Assembly: GCA_902618695.1 (NCBI GenBank)
Contig: CACNCB010000004.1
Coordinates: forward strand, 17,144 to 81,143
From: an uncultured Pelagibacteraceae bacterium
GTDB lineage: Bacteria > Pseudomonadota > Alphaproteobacteria > Pelagibacterales > Pelagibacteraceae
Reading direction: 5' to 3'
DNA: 64,000 nt
Part shown: positions 1-8,865 of the stretch, in pieces
Numbering within the stretch: the first letter of the stretch is position 1
How the letters are laid out: every line of letters begins with the position of its first letter
The notes under the pieces: generated by a model
The model's input: only the letters and a program-made list of their open reading frames with translations
What the model was told of the DNA's origin: nothing
Database searches by the model: none
Position numbers and translations under genes: made by a program

Positions 1-1
1 T

Positions 2-361
2 TATGTGAACTTGAATATTTTAACAAATGATAATTACTATAATGGTTTTCCTGCTATTTGGAATGTAATCGTACTTTACTTTTATATTTTTGGCACCAGC
101 CAAAATTTTAATTTGATATTTTTAATTTTATTAATATTACTAAAATTTTTTCCTTTAAAATGTATTCATCCTTTAAGGGTTAAAAAATTTAAAAGTTTAT
201 CAATTATTTTTGCGATATTTTGGTTCATTACCTCGATTTTGCTTATTTTAATAAAGGACTTAAACATAAGCTCAGTATATGAGTTTTTCTTAATGTTTTT
301 ATGGGTTGTTTCAAATATTTATTTTATATCTGTAAGTATTTTTAAAACATTTAGAAATTGA
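2..361 (+). CDS. pcs: Phosphatidylcholine synthase, C-terminal part (cut by window start)
   Basis: The reading frame is open from the first bases, so the gene starts upstream; a GTG at position 5 is inside it. The visible 119 residues begin with the segment DNYYNGFPAIWN and later carry HPLRV, both typical of the C-terminal half of bacterial phosphatidylcholine synthase, which makes phosphatidylcholine from CDP-diacylglycerol and choline. About three hydrophobic membrane segments follow one another. The catalytic CDP-alcohol phosphotransferase motif would lie outside the window and cannot be checked. The gene ends 5 bases before the convergent oxidoreductase gene. Family assignment rests on recalled motif similarity only. 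Confidence 0.65.
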   Translation, partial: YVNLNILTNDNYYNGFPAIWNVIVLYFYIFGTSQNFNLIFLILLILLKFFPLKCIHPLRVKKFKSLSIIFAIFWFITSILLILIKDLNISSVYEFFLMFLWVVSNIYFISVSIFKTFRN

Positions 362-366
362 TTTAT

Positions 367-1440
367 TTAATATGGGAGCCAGGAATTATAAAGTTTATTT
401 TTTTTATCTATTGGAATTTCAATAATTTTATTTTGCCTAGATGAAGCATAGACAGCAGTAACAAATTCTAAAGAATTTCGAGCATCTGCTAGGGTTACCT
501 CATCACTAGGTAAACCGTTAAGTTTATTTGCTATTTCCTCAAACATTCCAGCGTACCATGATTTACTTTGTTTTACTTTAGATATTACATCTTCAATTTG
601 ACTTTGTGTGGTAGGCGTTCTTGGTAAAAAAGTCCACTCATCGTCAGCTGGGCTATAAGGTTTTTCAGGAGAAGCAGCAGACTCGGCAGTGAATCCCTCA
701 AAACAAAATCGAAGTCTACTAGTATCGTTTGCAGCACCCAATGTGATAGAGCTTGTCACTAGAGTTCCATTTTGCATTTCAATTGAAAGGGCAGCACAAT
801 CCTCGACTTCAATATCATTTACTCTAGTTGATAGCTTGGCAAAAACATTTGAAACAGGACCCAGGATCATACTAACTAAATCATGAATATGAATAGAGTG
901 ACTTAAAATAGCTCCACCTTGTTCACCTTCCCAAGTTCCTCTCCAAGGTTTTGAATAATAGTCTTTACCTCTATTCCAATGAGTTTCTAAAGAAGCAACC
1001 AAAGGTTTTCTTGCTAAACCAGATTTGATTAATGCTTTTAGTTTTGAAAATCCTAGACCATATCGATATTGGAAAACTGGAAAAATAATTTTACCCGTTT
1101 CTTTACTAATTTTTTCTAATTCATCTACTTCTTTAAGACTTGAAACTAACGGTTTTTCACAAATCACATGCTTTCCAGCTTCCATAGCTTTTTTACAAGC
1201 AGAAAAATGTAAATGGGGCGGAAGACAAATATCAATGATATCAATTTCTTTAACTTTTAATACATCGTCAAAATTTAGAGAAACTTTTGTCTCAGTATGT
1301 GATTTTAATATTTTATCAATAGCTTCACGAGTTAAACCACATAATGTGTGAACATTAAATCTCTCAGAAACTTTTTGAAAATCCTCAAAATGTTTTGCTC
1401 CTATATTGGTTCCAATTATTGCTACTTGATATTTTTTCAT
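367..1440 (-). CDS. Gfo/Idh/MocA family oxidoreductase (downstream copy)
   Basis: This is a 357-aa NAD(P)-dependent dehydrogenase of the Gfo/Idh/MocA family, which oxidises or reduces sugars, inositols and related polyols. A Rossmann start (VAIIGTNIGAKHF, residues 7-19) is followed by the family's EKP motif near residue 95 (ICEKPL), whose lysine contacts substrate and cofactor. A second segment with H-S-x-x-I-H-x-H lies near residue 181. It is the last gene of a four-gene minus-strand operon, and its ATG overlaps the stop of the upstream paralogue by 4 bases, which suggests translational coupling. The substrate cannot be told from sequence. Confidence 0.85.
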   Translation of the reverse strand: MKKYQVAIIGTNIGAKHFEDFQKVSERFNVHTLCGLTREAIDKILKSHTETKVSLNFDDVLKVKEIDIIDICLPPHLHFSACKKAMEAGKHVICEKPLVSSLKEVDELEKISKETGKIIFPVFQYRYGLGFSKLKALIKSGLARKPLVASLETHWNRGKDYYSKPWRGTWEGEQGGAILSHSIHIHDLVSMILGPVSNVFAKLSTRVNDIEVEDCAALSIEMQNGTLVTSSITLGAANDTSRLRFCFEGFTAESAASPEKPYSPADDEWTFLPRTPTTQSQIEDVISKVKQSKSWYAGMFEEIANKLNGLPSDEVTLADARNSLEFVTAVYASSRQNKIIEIPIDKKNKLYNSWLPY

Positions 1441-2447
1441 TTTTTTTCAGCTTGCTCTTGAGCTTTAATAGCAAGTTCCATTGAAAGATAAGTAAGTTCT
1501 TGAGGACACGCAGTTTCTGTTCTGTTTAAAACATCATTAATTAAATTATTAAAGTAGGGTAGCTTAACATTAGAACAATCAATATGCTTCACCTCATCAT
1601 TATTTGCTAAAAATAAATGATTACCTTTTTCTGATTTTGCTAAGTCTGTATATTTTCTTATTTCAATAAAACCTTTGTCTCCAAGGATTAATAATCTTCC
1701 ATCTCCCCAAGTTGGAAGGGCATCTGGAGTAAACCAATCCAGACGAATATAGCCATGCCCACCATTACCGGTAAGGTTCACTTCACCAAAATCTTGAAAA
1801 CCAGGCAAATCTTTCTTTGTCGTATTTTCTACCAATGCATGGTTGATTTTTGCTTGATTTGAATTTGTAAAAATTAAAAATTGATGAATTTGGTGAGAAC
1901 CAATATCGGTAATGATACCTCCATAACTTTGACGATTATAAAACCAATCAGGTCTTTCATAGTTTCCTTGCCTATGTGGACCTGTACCAATAGTTTGTTT
2001 TACTTTTCCTATTTTGCCTTCATTAACTAATTCTTCAGCTTTAGCAACTGCAGCAACGTGAAATCTTTCAGAAAAATTTACAGACCATATTTTTCCAGTT
2101 TCTTTAACAGTGTTTTTCAAATTATTAAGCTGATCTAAGGTAGTACAGCCTGGTTTATCTACCATAACATCTTTACCAGCTTTTAAAGCATCTATTGAAT
2201 GACCAGCTCTATCTAAAGGTATTGAAGATATTAAAATCATATCAATAGATGAGTCATTTAATATTTCCTCCTTATTTTCTTTTCTTTTTATATTTGGATA
2301 TTTTTTATTAAATTCTTGAAGAGTTAAAGGATTTCCCTCTGTCCAAAAAAATTTACAATCACAACCTTCTTTGAACATTTCATCTAACATATCGAAAATA
2401 TGACCATGATCTATTCCAATTACTCCAAGGTTGATTTTTTTTTTCAT
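1437..2447 (-). CDS. Gfo/Idh/MocA family oxidoreductase (upstream copy)
   Basis: A second, divergent member of the Gfo/Idh/MocA family, 336 aa. The N-terminus reads as a Rossmann nucleotide-binding strand (LGVIGIDHGHIF), and the family EKP motif appears as VDKPG near residue 95, so the glutamate is replaced by aspartate while the lysine is kept. A DIGSHQIHQ segment near residue 181 matches the catalytic helix of these enzymes. Two non-identical family members in tandem often act on successive steps of one pathway, for example a keto-intermediate route. It starts 10 bases after the TPR-methyltransferase gene and overlaps the next gene by ATGA. Confidence 0.83.
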   Translation of the reverse strand: MKKKINLGVIGIDHGHIFDMLDEMFKEGCDCKFFWTEGNPLTLQEFNKKYPNIKRKENKEEILNDSSIDMILISSIPLDRAGHSIDALKAGKDVMVDKPGCTTLDQLNNLKNTVKETGKIWSVNFSERFHVAAVAKAEELVNEGKIGKVKQTIGTGPHRQGNYERPDWFYNRQSYGGIITDIGSHQIHQFLIFTNSNQAKINHALVENTTKKDLPGFQDFGEVNLTGNGGHGYIRLDWFTPDALPTWGDGRLLILGDKGFIEIRKYTDLAKSEKGNHLFLANNDEVKHIDCSNVKLPYFNNLINDVLNRTETACPQELTYLSMELAIKAQEQAEKK

Positions 2448-2457
2448 GAATTAATAA

Positions 2458-4659
2458 TTACTTTTTTTTTAACCAAAACTGGTACATCCCATTAAAAATA
2501 TTTGGATTATCAGTTTCAAATTTTTCCCAATTATTTAACGAATTTTGCATTACGTCATTTGGAAAGTTTTTTAAGTATTTAAACTTAATCAAAGGATCTG
2601 TTATTATAAAATTAAGAAATTCTAATTTATAATTTTTAACAATTTCTCTAATTTCACTTATAGTAAATTGATGTTCTTGCACATGAAATAATAGATCCCT
2701 TAAATTGGAACTAGAGTAAAAATCTTTACTACTAGTGATCTTCTTTAAATATTTATCACTCTCTCTATTCTCTATAATTTCTTTTCTTAGACGCATGATG
2801 TTATCACTTTTATTTTTGAACTTTTTATTCAATAGATTTTTTCTAAAATTTATTATCGGCTCTCTAGCTATTTTACTATAAAGTCCAATTTTTAAAAAAC
2901 CATTTGGTTTTAATAAATTTAACAATGCTTCTAGACCAAGAATTGGTTTTTCCATGTGATGCAATGTTCCTACACACTCTATTATATCAAACTTTTTTTC
3001 CAAATTTTTTATTTCCAAAATATCTGCAGCTAAAAAATTAAAATTTTTATAGTTCAAATCTAAAATTTTTCTTTTTGCATAGGCCAGACTTGATAAACTT
3101 AAATCTATAGCTAATATTTTAGCATCTTTATATCTTGAAGCAGAAATGGCATGTTTGCCAGTTCCGCAACCAGCTATGAGAACATCAGGTTCATAAATTT
3201 TTTCATTAAAAGGTAATACATATGGGTTTATGTCATCATTAATACATTTAATATAATTTTGTGAAATATTAACATTGCAACATTTCCACCTGGGATATGG
3301 ATTTTCTTCATATTGTATCTTTACTTTTTTTGATACTTCATCATTAATTTTTTTAAAATTTTTAATTGATTTTTTTAAATTTTCTTCTTCTAAAGGTTCA
3401 ATTATTTGTGAAAATATTAATTGATTAAATAATTGATTTTCTGATTTAAAATTTTTTAATTTTCTTAATATAGAATTAGATTTTTTTAGTGCTGAGAAAC
3501 ATGTTAAAATTGAAATTTCTAATTCATTAATTTTTTCATCTTTTTCGATTTTACTGATAAGTCTCTTTTCTAAGTCAATCTCTTTTTCTGTTTTATGAAA
3601 AATATACTCATTTAGCCAACATTGTTCTGAGAGAGCTATAATAAAATTAAGATATTTTTTTAAATTATTATTTTTATTTTTAAATAATTCTTCGATTATT
3701 TCTTTTCTTATTTTGATTAAAACAATTTCTAAATTTAAGTCTGTATTTAATTTTTTTTTTAGAAAAAGCAGGAATAGTTCATTATTAAATAAATTTTGAA
3801 TATTAATATTATTTATTAAGGTATTAACTGAATTTCCTAAATTTTCTAATTCAATTTCATTTACTCCTAAAGAAAAGAGAATTACTTGATTGCTTACATC
3901 TTCATGATTAATATTATCATTTTGGAACAAAAATAATAATAAATTGTATAAATTATTTTGATTAATTTTTGTATCCGATGTTATTTTTAAATTAGCAAAC
4001 ATATTAGCTATACTATTTAGAAAATAGATATTTTTTGGCTCTGTCTTAATCACTTTTAAAAAATAATTGATTGATATTTCTTCTTTACCTATTTTAGAGT
4101 AAGATATTGCAGCATTATTCAATGCGTTACAGTTAAATTTATCAATACTAATTACTTGATTATAACAATCAATTGCATTTTCGAATTGGTTGATAGTATC
4201 AAAAATAATACCTAAATTATTAAGAGCATAAACTGATTGAGGATTTATTGTTATCGCTTTTTCAAAATATTTTTTAGCTATTAAATTTTCACCTTTTTCA
4301 AAATGTATTAAGCCAATGTTATTATAGGCATCTACATAATTTGGGTTAATTAAAATAGTTTTTTTATAATACCTTATTGAATCATGAATTTTTCCAGTGC
4401 TTTTATATAACCCAGCAATATTATAATTTGCGTCTGCATAATTTGGATTGATTTTAATTGCTTTTAGATAATATTTTTCTGCATCTTTCATATTATTTAA
4501 ATTAGTAAATATAATTCCAAGATTATTGCAGGCACTTAAATTATTAGGATTTATATCCAACACTTTTTTATATTGTATTTCAGCATTTTTTAAGTCATTT
4601 TGAAAATGACTTTTAATAGCTAAATCAAAAGTATGCTTTTCTAACATTTCCCTTTTCAT
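2458..4659 (-). CDS. TPR-repeat / SAM-dependent methyltransferase fusion protein
   Basis: A 733-aa two-part protein. Residues about 10-215 are six or so tetratricopeptide repeats with the recurrent pattern of NPN, then NNLG/NNIG, then A-x-x-x-Y/F. A linker of about 230 residues without recognisable motifs follows. A VQYEENPYPRW-like segment (here IQYEENPYPRW) then precedes a class I methyltransferase: motif I is VLIAGCGTG from residue 493, followed by an acidic Asp after LAID and by a DIIECVGTLHHM segment. The TPR part probably binds a protein or glycan-linked partner, and the C-terminal half transfers a methyl group from SAM. The substrate is unknown. It sits 3 bases after the PhyH gene and 10 before the Gfo/Idh pair. 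Confidence 0.85.
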   Translation of the reverse strand: MKREMLEKHTFDLAIKSHFQNDLKNAEIQYKKVLDINPNNLSACNNLGIIFTNLNNMKDAEKYYLKAIKINPNYADANYNIAGLYKSTGKIHDSIRYYKKTILINPNYVDAYNNIGLIHFEKGENLIAKKYFEKAITINPQSVYALNNLGIIFDTINQFENAIDCYNQVISIDKFNCNALNNAAISYSKIGKEEISINYFLKVIKTEPKNIYFLNSIANMFANLKITSDTKINQNNLYNLLLFLFQNDNINHEDVSNQVILFSLGVNEIELENLGNSVNTLINNINIQNLFNNELFLLFLKKKLNTDLNLEIVLIKIRKEIIEELFKNKNNNLKKYLNFIIALSEQCWLNEYIFHKTEKEIDLEKRLISKIEKDEKINELEISILTCFSALKKSNSILRKLKNFKSENQLFNQLIFSQIIEPLEEENLKKSIKNFKKINDEVSKKVKIQYEENPYPRWKCCNVNISQNYIKCINDDINPYVLPFNEKIYEPDVLIAGCGTGKHAISASRYKDAKILAIDLSLSSLAYAKRKILDLNYKNFNFLAADILEIKNLEKKFDIIECVGTLHHMEKPILGLEALLNLLKPNGFLKIGLYSKIAREPIINFRKNLLNKKFKNKSDNIMRLRKEIIENRESDKYLKKITSSKDFYSSSNLRDLLFHVQEHQFTISEIREIVKNYKLEFLNFIITDPLIKFKYLKNFPNDVMQNSLNNWEKFETDNPNIFNGMYQFWLKKK

Positions 4660-4662
4660 GAA

Positions 4663-5487
4663 TTAGTAAGAACCTTTTTGTTTTGCACCTTTATAAAAAA
4701 TTTCTTGTAAGCAATCATTCTCTTTTTTTCTTATCAAAATACTCTCCTTACTCATTAAAGCATTATTTCTGTTTATAATTTTATGATGATTGTATTTATC
4801 CTCTCCTCTTGCAATTTGAACACTATTTTTCCCTAAGATTTGTTTTACATTTGTGCCTATATAACTTTGGATAACAAATCCTATTCTTCTATCATTGCTC
4901 TTATTTACTCCTGATCCATGCACTACTCTTGGATGATGTAAAGACATTTGACCCGCTTTAAGCTCTATAGATTTGACTTCATCTTCAGGTACATTCTCTA
5001 CTGTTTGTCCTCTAGTTAGAAGATTTCCCTCATTAAATTTTTCATTGTGATCTTTAATATTTAAGTGTGATTTTGGCCACATTTTCATACATCCGTTGTT
5101 TTCATTTGAATCTGTTAATGCCACCCATGCTGTTACCCAATTATGTGGTTCTAATCCTATGTACTTTGCATCTTGGTGATAACTTACAAAATCTTGCTCA
5201 TTAGGGTTTTTAATAAATAGAGTAGTGCTGCAAACTAAGATGTTTTTTCCAATAATACTTTCTACAGCATCTAAAATTTTTGAATTATGAACGATCGAGT
5301 CAAGTTTTGGAGAAATTAAATGAATATTATATCTTCCCGATTTATCTATTTCATTTGGCATTTTTTTTTCAATAAATTCGATTTCTTCTCTTGCCTCTAA
5401 GGCCTCACTATTAGATAAAACTTCAATAGGGGATATGTAACCTTGATCTTCATACTGTTTAAGTTGATTTGATGATAGATAAGTCAT
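4663..5487 (-). CDS. Phytanoyl-CoA dioxygenase (PhyH) family Fe(II)/2-oxoglutarate oxygenase
   Basis: A 274-aa non-haem iron oxygenase. The HxD iron pair is in SYHQDAKY, the second histidine in PRVVHGSG, and the Arg that binds 2-oxoglutarate is in NDRRIGF just after it. The stretch from HQD to the segment WVALTDSNENNGCMKMWP resembles the PhnY*/TmpA/ectoine-hydroxylase side of the family, which hydroxylates small zwitterions, rather than true phytanoyl-CoA enzymes. This is inference from recalled motifs. I chose the ATG at 5487; a TTG in frame at 5517 would add ten residues, and neither has a clear Shine-Dalgarno. It is the first gene of the operon with the TPR-methyltransferase and two Gfo/Idh dehydrogenases. 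Confidence 0.85.
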   Translation of the reverse strand: MTYLSSNQLKQYEDQGYISPIEVLSNSEALEAREEIEFIEKKMPNEIDKSGRYNIHLISPKLDSIVHNSKILDAVESIIGKNILVCSTTLFIKNPNEQDFVSYHQDAKYIGLEPHNWVTAWVALTDSNENNGCMKMWPKSHLNIKDHNEKFNEGNLLTRGQTVENVPEDEVKSIELKAGQMSLHHPRVVHGSGVNKSNDRRIGFVIQSYIGTNVKQILGKNSVQIARGEDKYNHHKIINRNNALMSKESILIRKKENDCLQEIFYKGAKQKGSY

Positions 5488-5535
5488 ATTATTTTTAAAA
5501 AGATTATATGAGCTCAACTATTTCTTCAATAATTT

Positions 5536-5982
5536 ATGGCTGAAGTATTTAAATTAGGAATTGCTGCAAACAACAATCAACCAATCAAGGAAGTAAATTC
5601 AATCGAGGTTTTAGCAAATAAAGGAGTAGTAGGTGATCGGCATTTTCATGATTTTAATGATCCTTACAATCAATTATCTTTAATAGAGGCTGAGAATATT
5701 GATGAATACAATATTAAATTTGGGCTTGATATACCTTACGTCTATTTTAGAAGGAATGTTGTTACAAAAGGTATTCAGTTAAATGATTTAATTGGAAAAA
5801 AATTAAAGGTAGGAAATGTTGAATTAGAAGGAATTGAATTATGTCGTCCGTGTCGACATTTGACTGAAATGCTAGATCAAAAAAATATTCTTAAAGAATT
5901 TATGAGAAAAGGTGGACTTAGATGTCGAATATTATCGTCTTCAAAAATTACCGTAGGGGATAAAATTAATTTGTTAGATTAG
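5536..5982 (+). CDS. Stand-alone MOSC domain protein
   Basis: A 148-aa protein matching the MOSC (molybdenum cofactor sulfurase C-terminal) fold. It has an early GVVGDRHF segment, typical of the family's conserved G-x-x-G-D-x-H, and a conserved cysteine pair in LCRPCRHL near residue 102, where the family's sulfur-carrying cysteine sits. Such small MOSC proteins are thought to move sulfur or bind molybdenum cofactor. A moaB gene at 62.8 kb is consistent with molybdenum-cofactor use. It is divergent from the PhyH operon and 37 bases ahead of cmk. Confidence 0.78.
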   Translation: MAEVFKLGIAANNNQPIKEVNSIEVLANKGVVGDRHFHDFNDPYNQLSLIEAENIDEYNIKFGLDIPYVYFRRNVVTKGIQLNDLIGKKLKVGNVELEGIELCRPCRHLTEMLDQKNILKEFMRKGGLRCRILSSSKITVGDKINLLD

Positions 5983-6019
5983 ACAAGTCATATCAAATTC
6001 TATATATCCATAAGATTAA

Positions 6020-6664
6020 ATGAAAAGACAAAAAAAACTAATCATTGCTTGTGATGGAGAATCAGCAAGTGGTAAAAGCACAGCTGCTAAACTTATATCT
6101 AAAAAATACAAATTACTTCTACTAAATTCAGGGCTTTTATATAGGTTTGCTAGTAAGCTAATAATCAAACACAAACCTAAAAATCAAATTACTTTTGTAA
6201 AAAATAAATTTAAAAATATTTCATATAAAAAAATCTCAAAACAAAATTTACATTCAGAGCAAATCAGTAATCATGTAGCTGGTTTAGCAAAAATAAAAAA
6301 AATTCGAGAAATCGTTAACAAAGTACAAATTTCCATAATTAGAAAAAATAAAAGAATATGTGTTGAGGGGAGGGATATTGCCAGTAAAATATTATCAAAA
6401 AACCCTAAGTATGATTTAGCATTTTATTTTAAATGTAGTTTAGATGTTGCAAGTTATAGAAGATGGTTAGATATTAAAAAGAAATTGCCATTAAAAGAAG
6501 TAAAAAGGTCTTTAAAAAAACGTACTTCAACTGACAAAAACAGAAAGCACAGTCCACTAATTAGAGTGAGAGACTCTATTTTGATTAGATCAGATCGGCT
6601 GACAAAAAAACAAGTTCTATTAAAAATGTCCAGTTATGTAGATAGATTGAACACTAAACATTAA
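6020..6664 (+). CDS. cmk: Cytidylate kinase
   Basis: A 214-aa (d)CMP kinase that makes CDP from CMP and ATP for nucleotide and lipid precursors. The P-loop is DGESASGKST (residues 11-20), shifted from the usual DGPAASGKGT. The second family hallmark, CVEGRDIAS, is present near residue 114. The basic segment RRWLDIKKK and the RTSTDKNRKHSPL region match the CMP-binding lid. Its stop shares TTAA with the stop of the convergent MFS gene. In many proteobacteria cmk sits next to rpsA, which is not the case here. Confidence 0.88.
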   Translation: MKRQKKLIIACDGESASGKSTAAKLISKKYKLLLLNSGLLYRFASKLIIKHKPKNQITFVKNKFKNISYKKISKQNLHSEQISNHVAGLAKIKKIREIVNKVQISIIRKNKRICVEGRDIASKILSKNPKYDLAFYFKCSLDVASYRRWLDIKKKLPLKEVKRSLKKRTSTDKNRKHSPLIRVRDSILIRSDRLTKKQVLLKMSSYVDRLNTKH

Positions 6665-7959
6665 TTGTTTTGTTGTTGATAATTTGGTTCCTCAATTGGT
6701 TTTGCATCAGGATCTAATTCCAATCCTGCTGGTGTTATAGTAGCTGGGACTGGAGTAAAAGTTGAATCTGGATTTTCTACAGTATTTCTGACTTTCATCC
6801 TATATAAACCGAAACTTCCAATAATTGCATGAGCAATAATCAAAAAAATAAATAAACCATTTAAACCAAACCATTCCATAAATATAGAACACAAGATAGG
6901 ACCACTAATTGCACCTACACCAAAGATAAACTGTAAGCCACCTCCTGCTGCCACAAATTTTGATTTAGGAACAAAGTCATTTGTATGAGCAAGATTAAGA
7001 GAAAATAAAGGAAGACATAAACTTGAATACAATCCTACAGCAATAAAAAATATAATTTTTCTAAAAGCAAATTCATCCATATAATAAATATTTTGAATTG
7101 GATCATTTGAAGTTAGAATTGAAACAAAAGCTAAAAAGGAACTTCCAAAAGTTGTAATAACGATTACTTTTCTTCTATCAAATGTATCTGAAAAATAACC
7201 TATTGGTCCTTGACCAATCACTCCTGCAATCGTTGCAATAAATAAAAGTATTGATGTCTCAACTAAAGTAAATTTTGCAAGTGTTGCATAAACAGATATT
7301 AAAGAAAAAAATGCTGCATGAATAATACCAGTAAAGAATGAACTCAATGAACCTAGTGGTGATATTTTATACAAATCTTTAATACTTATTGTATCTATTT
7401 TTTTAAATTTAGGAGCAGGTCTTTTAGTTAATAAAATAGGAACAAGTGCAACAGAAAGCAAAATAGAAACTAAAATAAATGGTTCATATTCTTCTGGTTT
7501 GCTTACATTAAGTAGTAACATACCTATAGCTAATCCAAAATAGATTACCATCATATAAGCAGACAATAGTTGCCCTCTATTTTTATTAGTTGCTCTATCA
7601 TTTAACCAGCTTTCAGTAACCACATAACAACTAACTAAACTTACACCTGTTATAAACCTACTAATTGTCCACATGAAGGGATTTACATAAACAACAGCGA
7701 TTAAAGCACTTAAAGATGCAAGTGAAGCGAATGCAGCAAAAACTCTTATGTGACCAACTTTTGAAACAAAATTGGGTGTGGTTCTTGAGCCAACAAAGTA
7801 CCCAACAAAATATCCTGACATAAATATACCTGTTGTTAAAACACTAAAATCTTCAAGTACTGCCCTAATACCCATGATTTGTAATTGTAACCCATGACCA
7901 ATCATCATTACCCCTATCCCAATAAATAGAGCCCAAGACTTTTTTACTTCTTTTTGCAT
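6661..7959 (-). CDS. Major facilitator superfamily transporter (YcaD-like)
   Basis: A 432-aa permease with about 12 predicted membrane helices. The G-Y-F-V-G-Y-F-V-G-S-R loop after helix 2 and the RFITGVSL segment in helix 4 resemble the YcaD/UMF group of MFS exporters. The C-terminal 35 residues are hydrophilic and rich in Pro, Asp and Glu, probably a cytoplasmic tail. It is the last gene of the long rpsF-to-MFS minus-strand array, 30 bases after the DMT permease gene. Substrate is unknown. Confidence 0.85.
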   Translation of the reverse strand: MQKEVKKSWALFIGIGVMMIGHGLQLQIMGIRAVLEDFSVLTTGIFMSGYFVGYFVGSRTTPNFVSKVGHIRVFAAFASLASLSALIAVVYVNPFMWTISRFITGVSLVSCYVVTESWLNDRATNKNRGQLLSAYMMVIYFGLAIGMLLLNVSKPEEYEPFILVSILLSVALVPILLTKRPAPKFKKIDTISIKDLYKISPLGSLSSFFTGIIHAAFFSLISVYATLAKFTLVETSILLFIATIAGVIGQGPIGYFSDTFDRRKVIVITTFGSSFLAFVSILTSNDPIQNIYYMDEFAFRKIIFFIAVGLYSSLCLPLFSLNLAHTNDFVPKSKFVAAGGGLQFIFGVGAISGPILCSIFMEWFGLNGLFIFLIIAHAIIGSFGLYRMKVRNTVENPDSTFTPVPATITPAGLELDPDAKPIEEPNYQQQNN

Positions 7960-7989
7960 TTATAAGTTTTTTAATTTAATAATTTTCGG

Positions 7990-8865
7990 CTAGTTAGTTT
8001 TGGTTTGTGTTTTTTTTATGGCTAGTAAAGAGTGAATTGCAATCGTTATAATAATAACTATTCCTCCATAGATAGTCTCGTTAGAAGGTTGCTCCTTAAT
8101 AACCATCCACACCCATATTGGTCCAAGAATTGTCTCTAGAAGGAAAAAAAGGTTAACTTCAGCTGCTGTAATAAATCTTGGTGCTATGGTGACCAAAACA
8201 AATGGTATAGCTACACACATCACACACATTAAAGGTATATAAAAAAGATCATTATCCATTAGAGTAAAATCTTTAACAAAGAAAAAGGCAAATATAGCAA
8301 CACAAGATTTTCCAATTACAGCAGCAGGTACTAAATCGGTAGATTTTGCGTATCTTGCAATGTTTGCATTACAAGCCAATCCAAAAGAAGTTATTAAACC
8401 AAATAAATCTCCATAAAAATTACCAAGACTTAAAGAGTCGTAAAAAATATAAACACAAGCAATAAAGGTAATTATTATAGCAATCCAAGTCTTATTATCT
8501 GGTTTTTCTTTTAAGAAAATAGCTCCTAAGATTGCTGATAGCATTGGCGCAAGAGCCACCATTAATAAGGTATTTGCTACATTAGTATTTTGAATTGAAA
8601 TAATAAAAGTAATATTACAAATAGAAAAACTAATTACATAAAAAATGCCCGGGTAACCAATTTTAAATAGAGCTTTCAAGAAATTATTTTTATAAAATAA
8701 AAGAAGTCCAACCAAAACTACTAAAAATGGTATTGCTCCTCTGTAAAAAAGCATCCCCCAAGTATCAATATTTGATAATCTAATTAGCAAAGAGTCAGGA
8801 GTTATAAACATGACTCCTATAAAGGCCATCAAAGAACCTTTTTGCTGATTAGTCAAATTTTTCAC
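7990..8865 (-). CDS. EamA/DMT superfamily permease
   Basis: A 291-aa membrane protein with about ten predicted helices in two EamA halves. The end of the first half reads ALAPMLSAILGAIFLKEKP and the second ends in LLETILGPIWVW...KEQPSNETIYGG, the usual duplicated signature. These permeases export or import small metabolites and the substrate is not predictable. The start is a GTG whose last bases overlap the TGA stop of gshB (GTGA), so it is probably translationally coupled to glutathione synthesis. Confidence 0.88.
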   Translation of the reverse strand: MKNLTNQQKGSLMAFIGVMFITPDSLLIRLSNIDTWGMLFYRGAIPFLVVLVGLLLFYKNNFLKALFKIGYPGIFYVISFSICNITFIISIQNTNVANTLLMVALAPMLSAILGAIFLKEKPDNKTWIAIIITFIACVYIFYDSLSLGNFYGDLFGLITSFGLACNANIARYAKSTDLVPAAVIGKSCVAIFAFFFVKDFTLMDNDLFYIPLMCVMCVAIPFVLVTIAPRFITAAEVNLFFLLETILGPIWVWMVIKEQPSNETIYGGIVIIITIAIHSLLAIKKTQTKTN

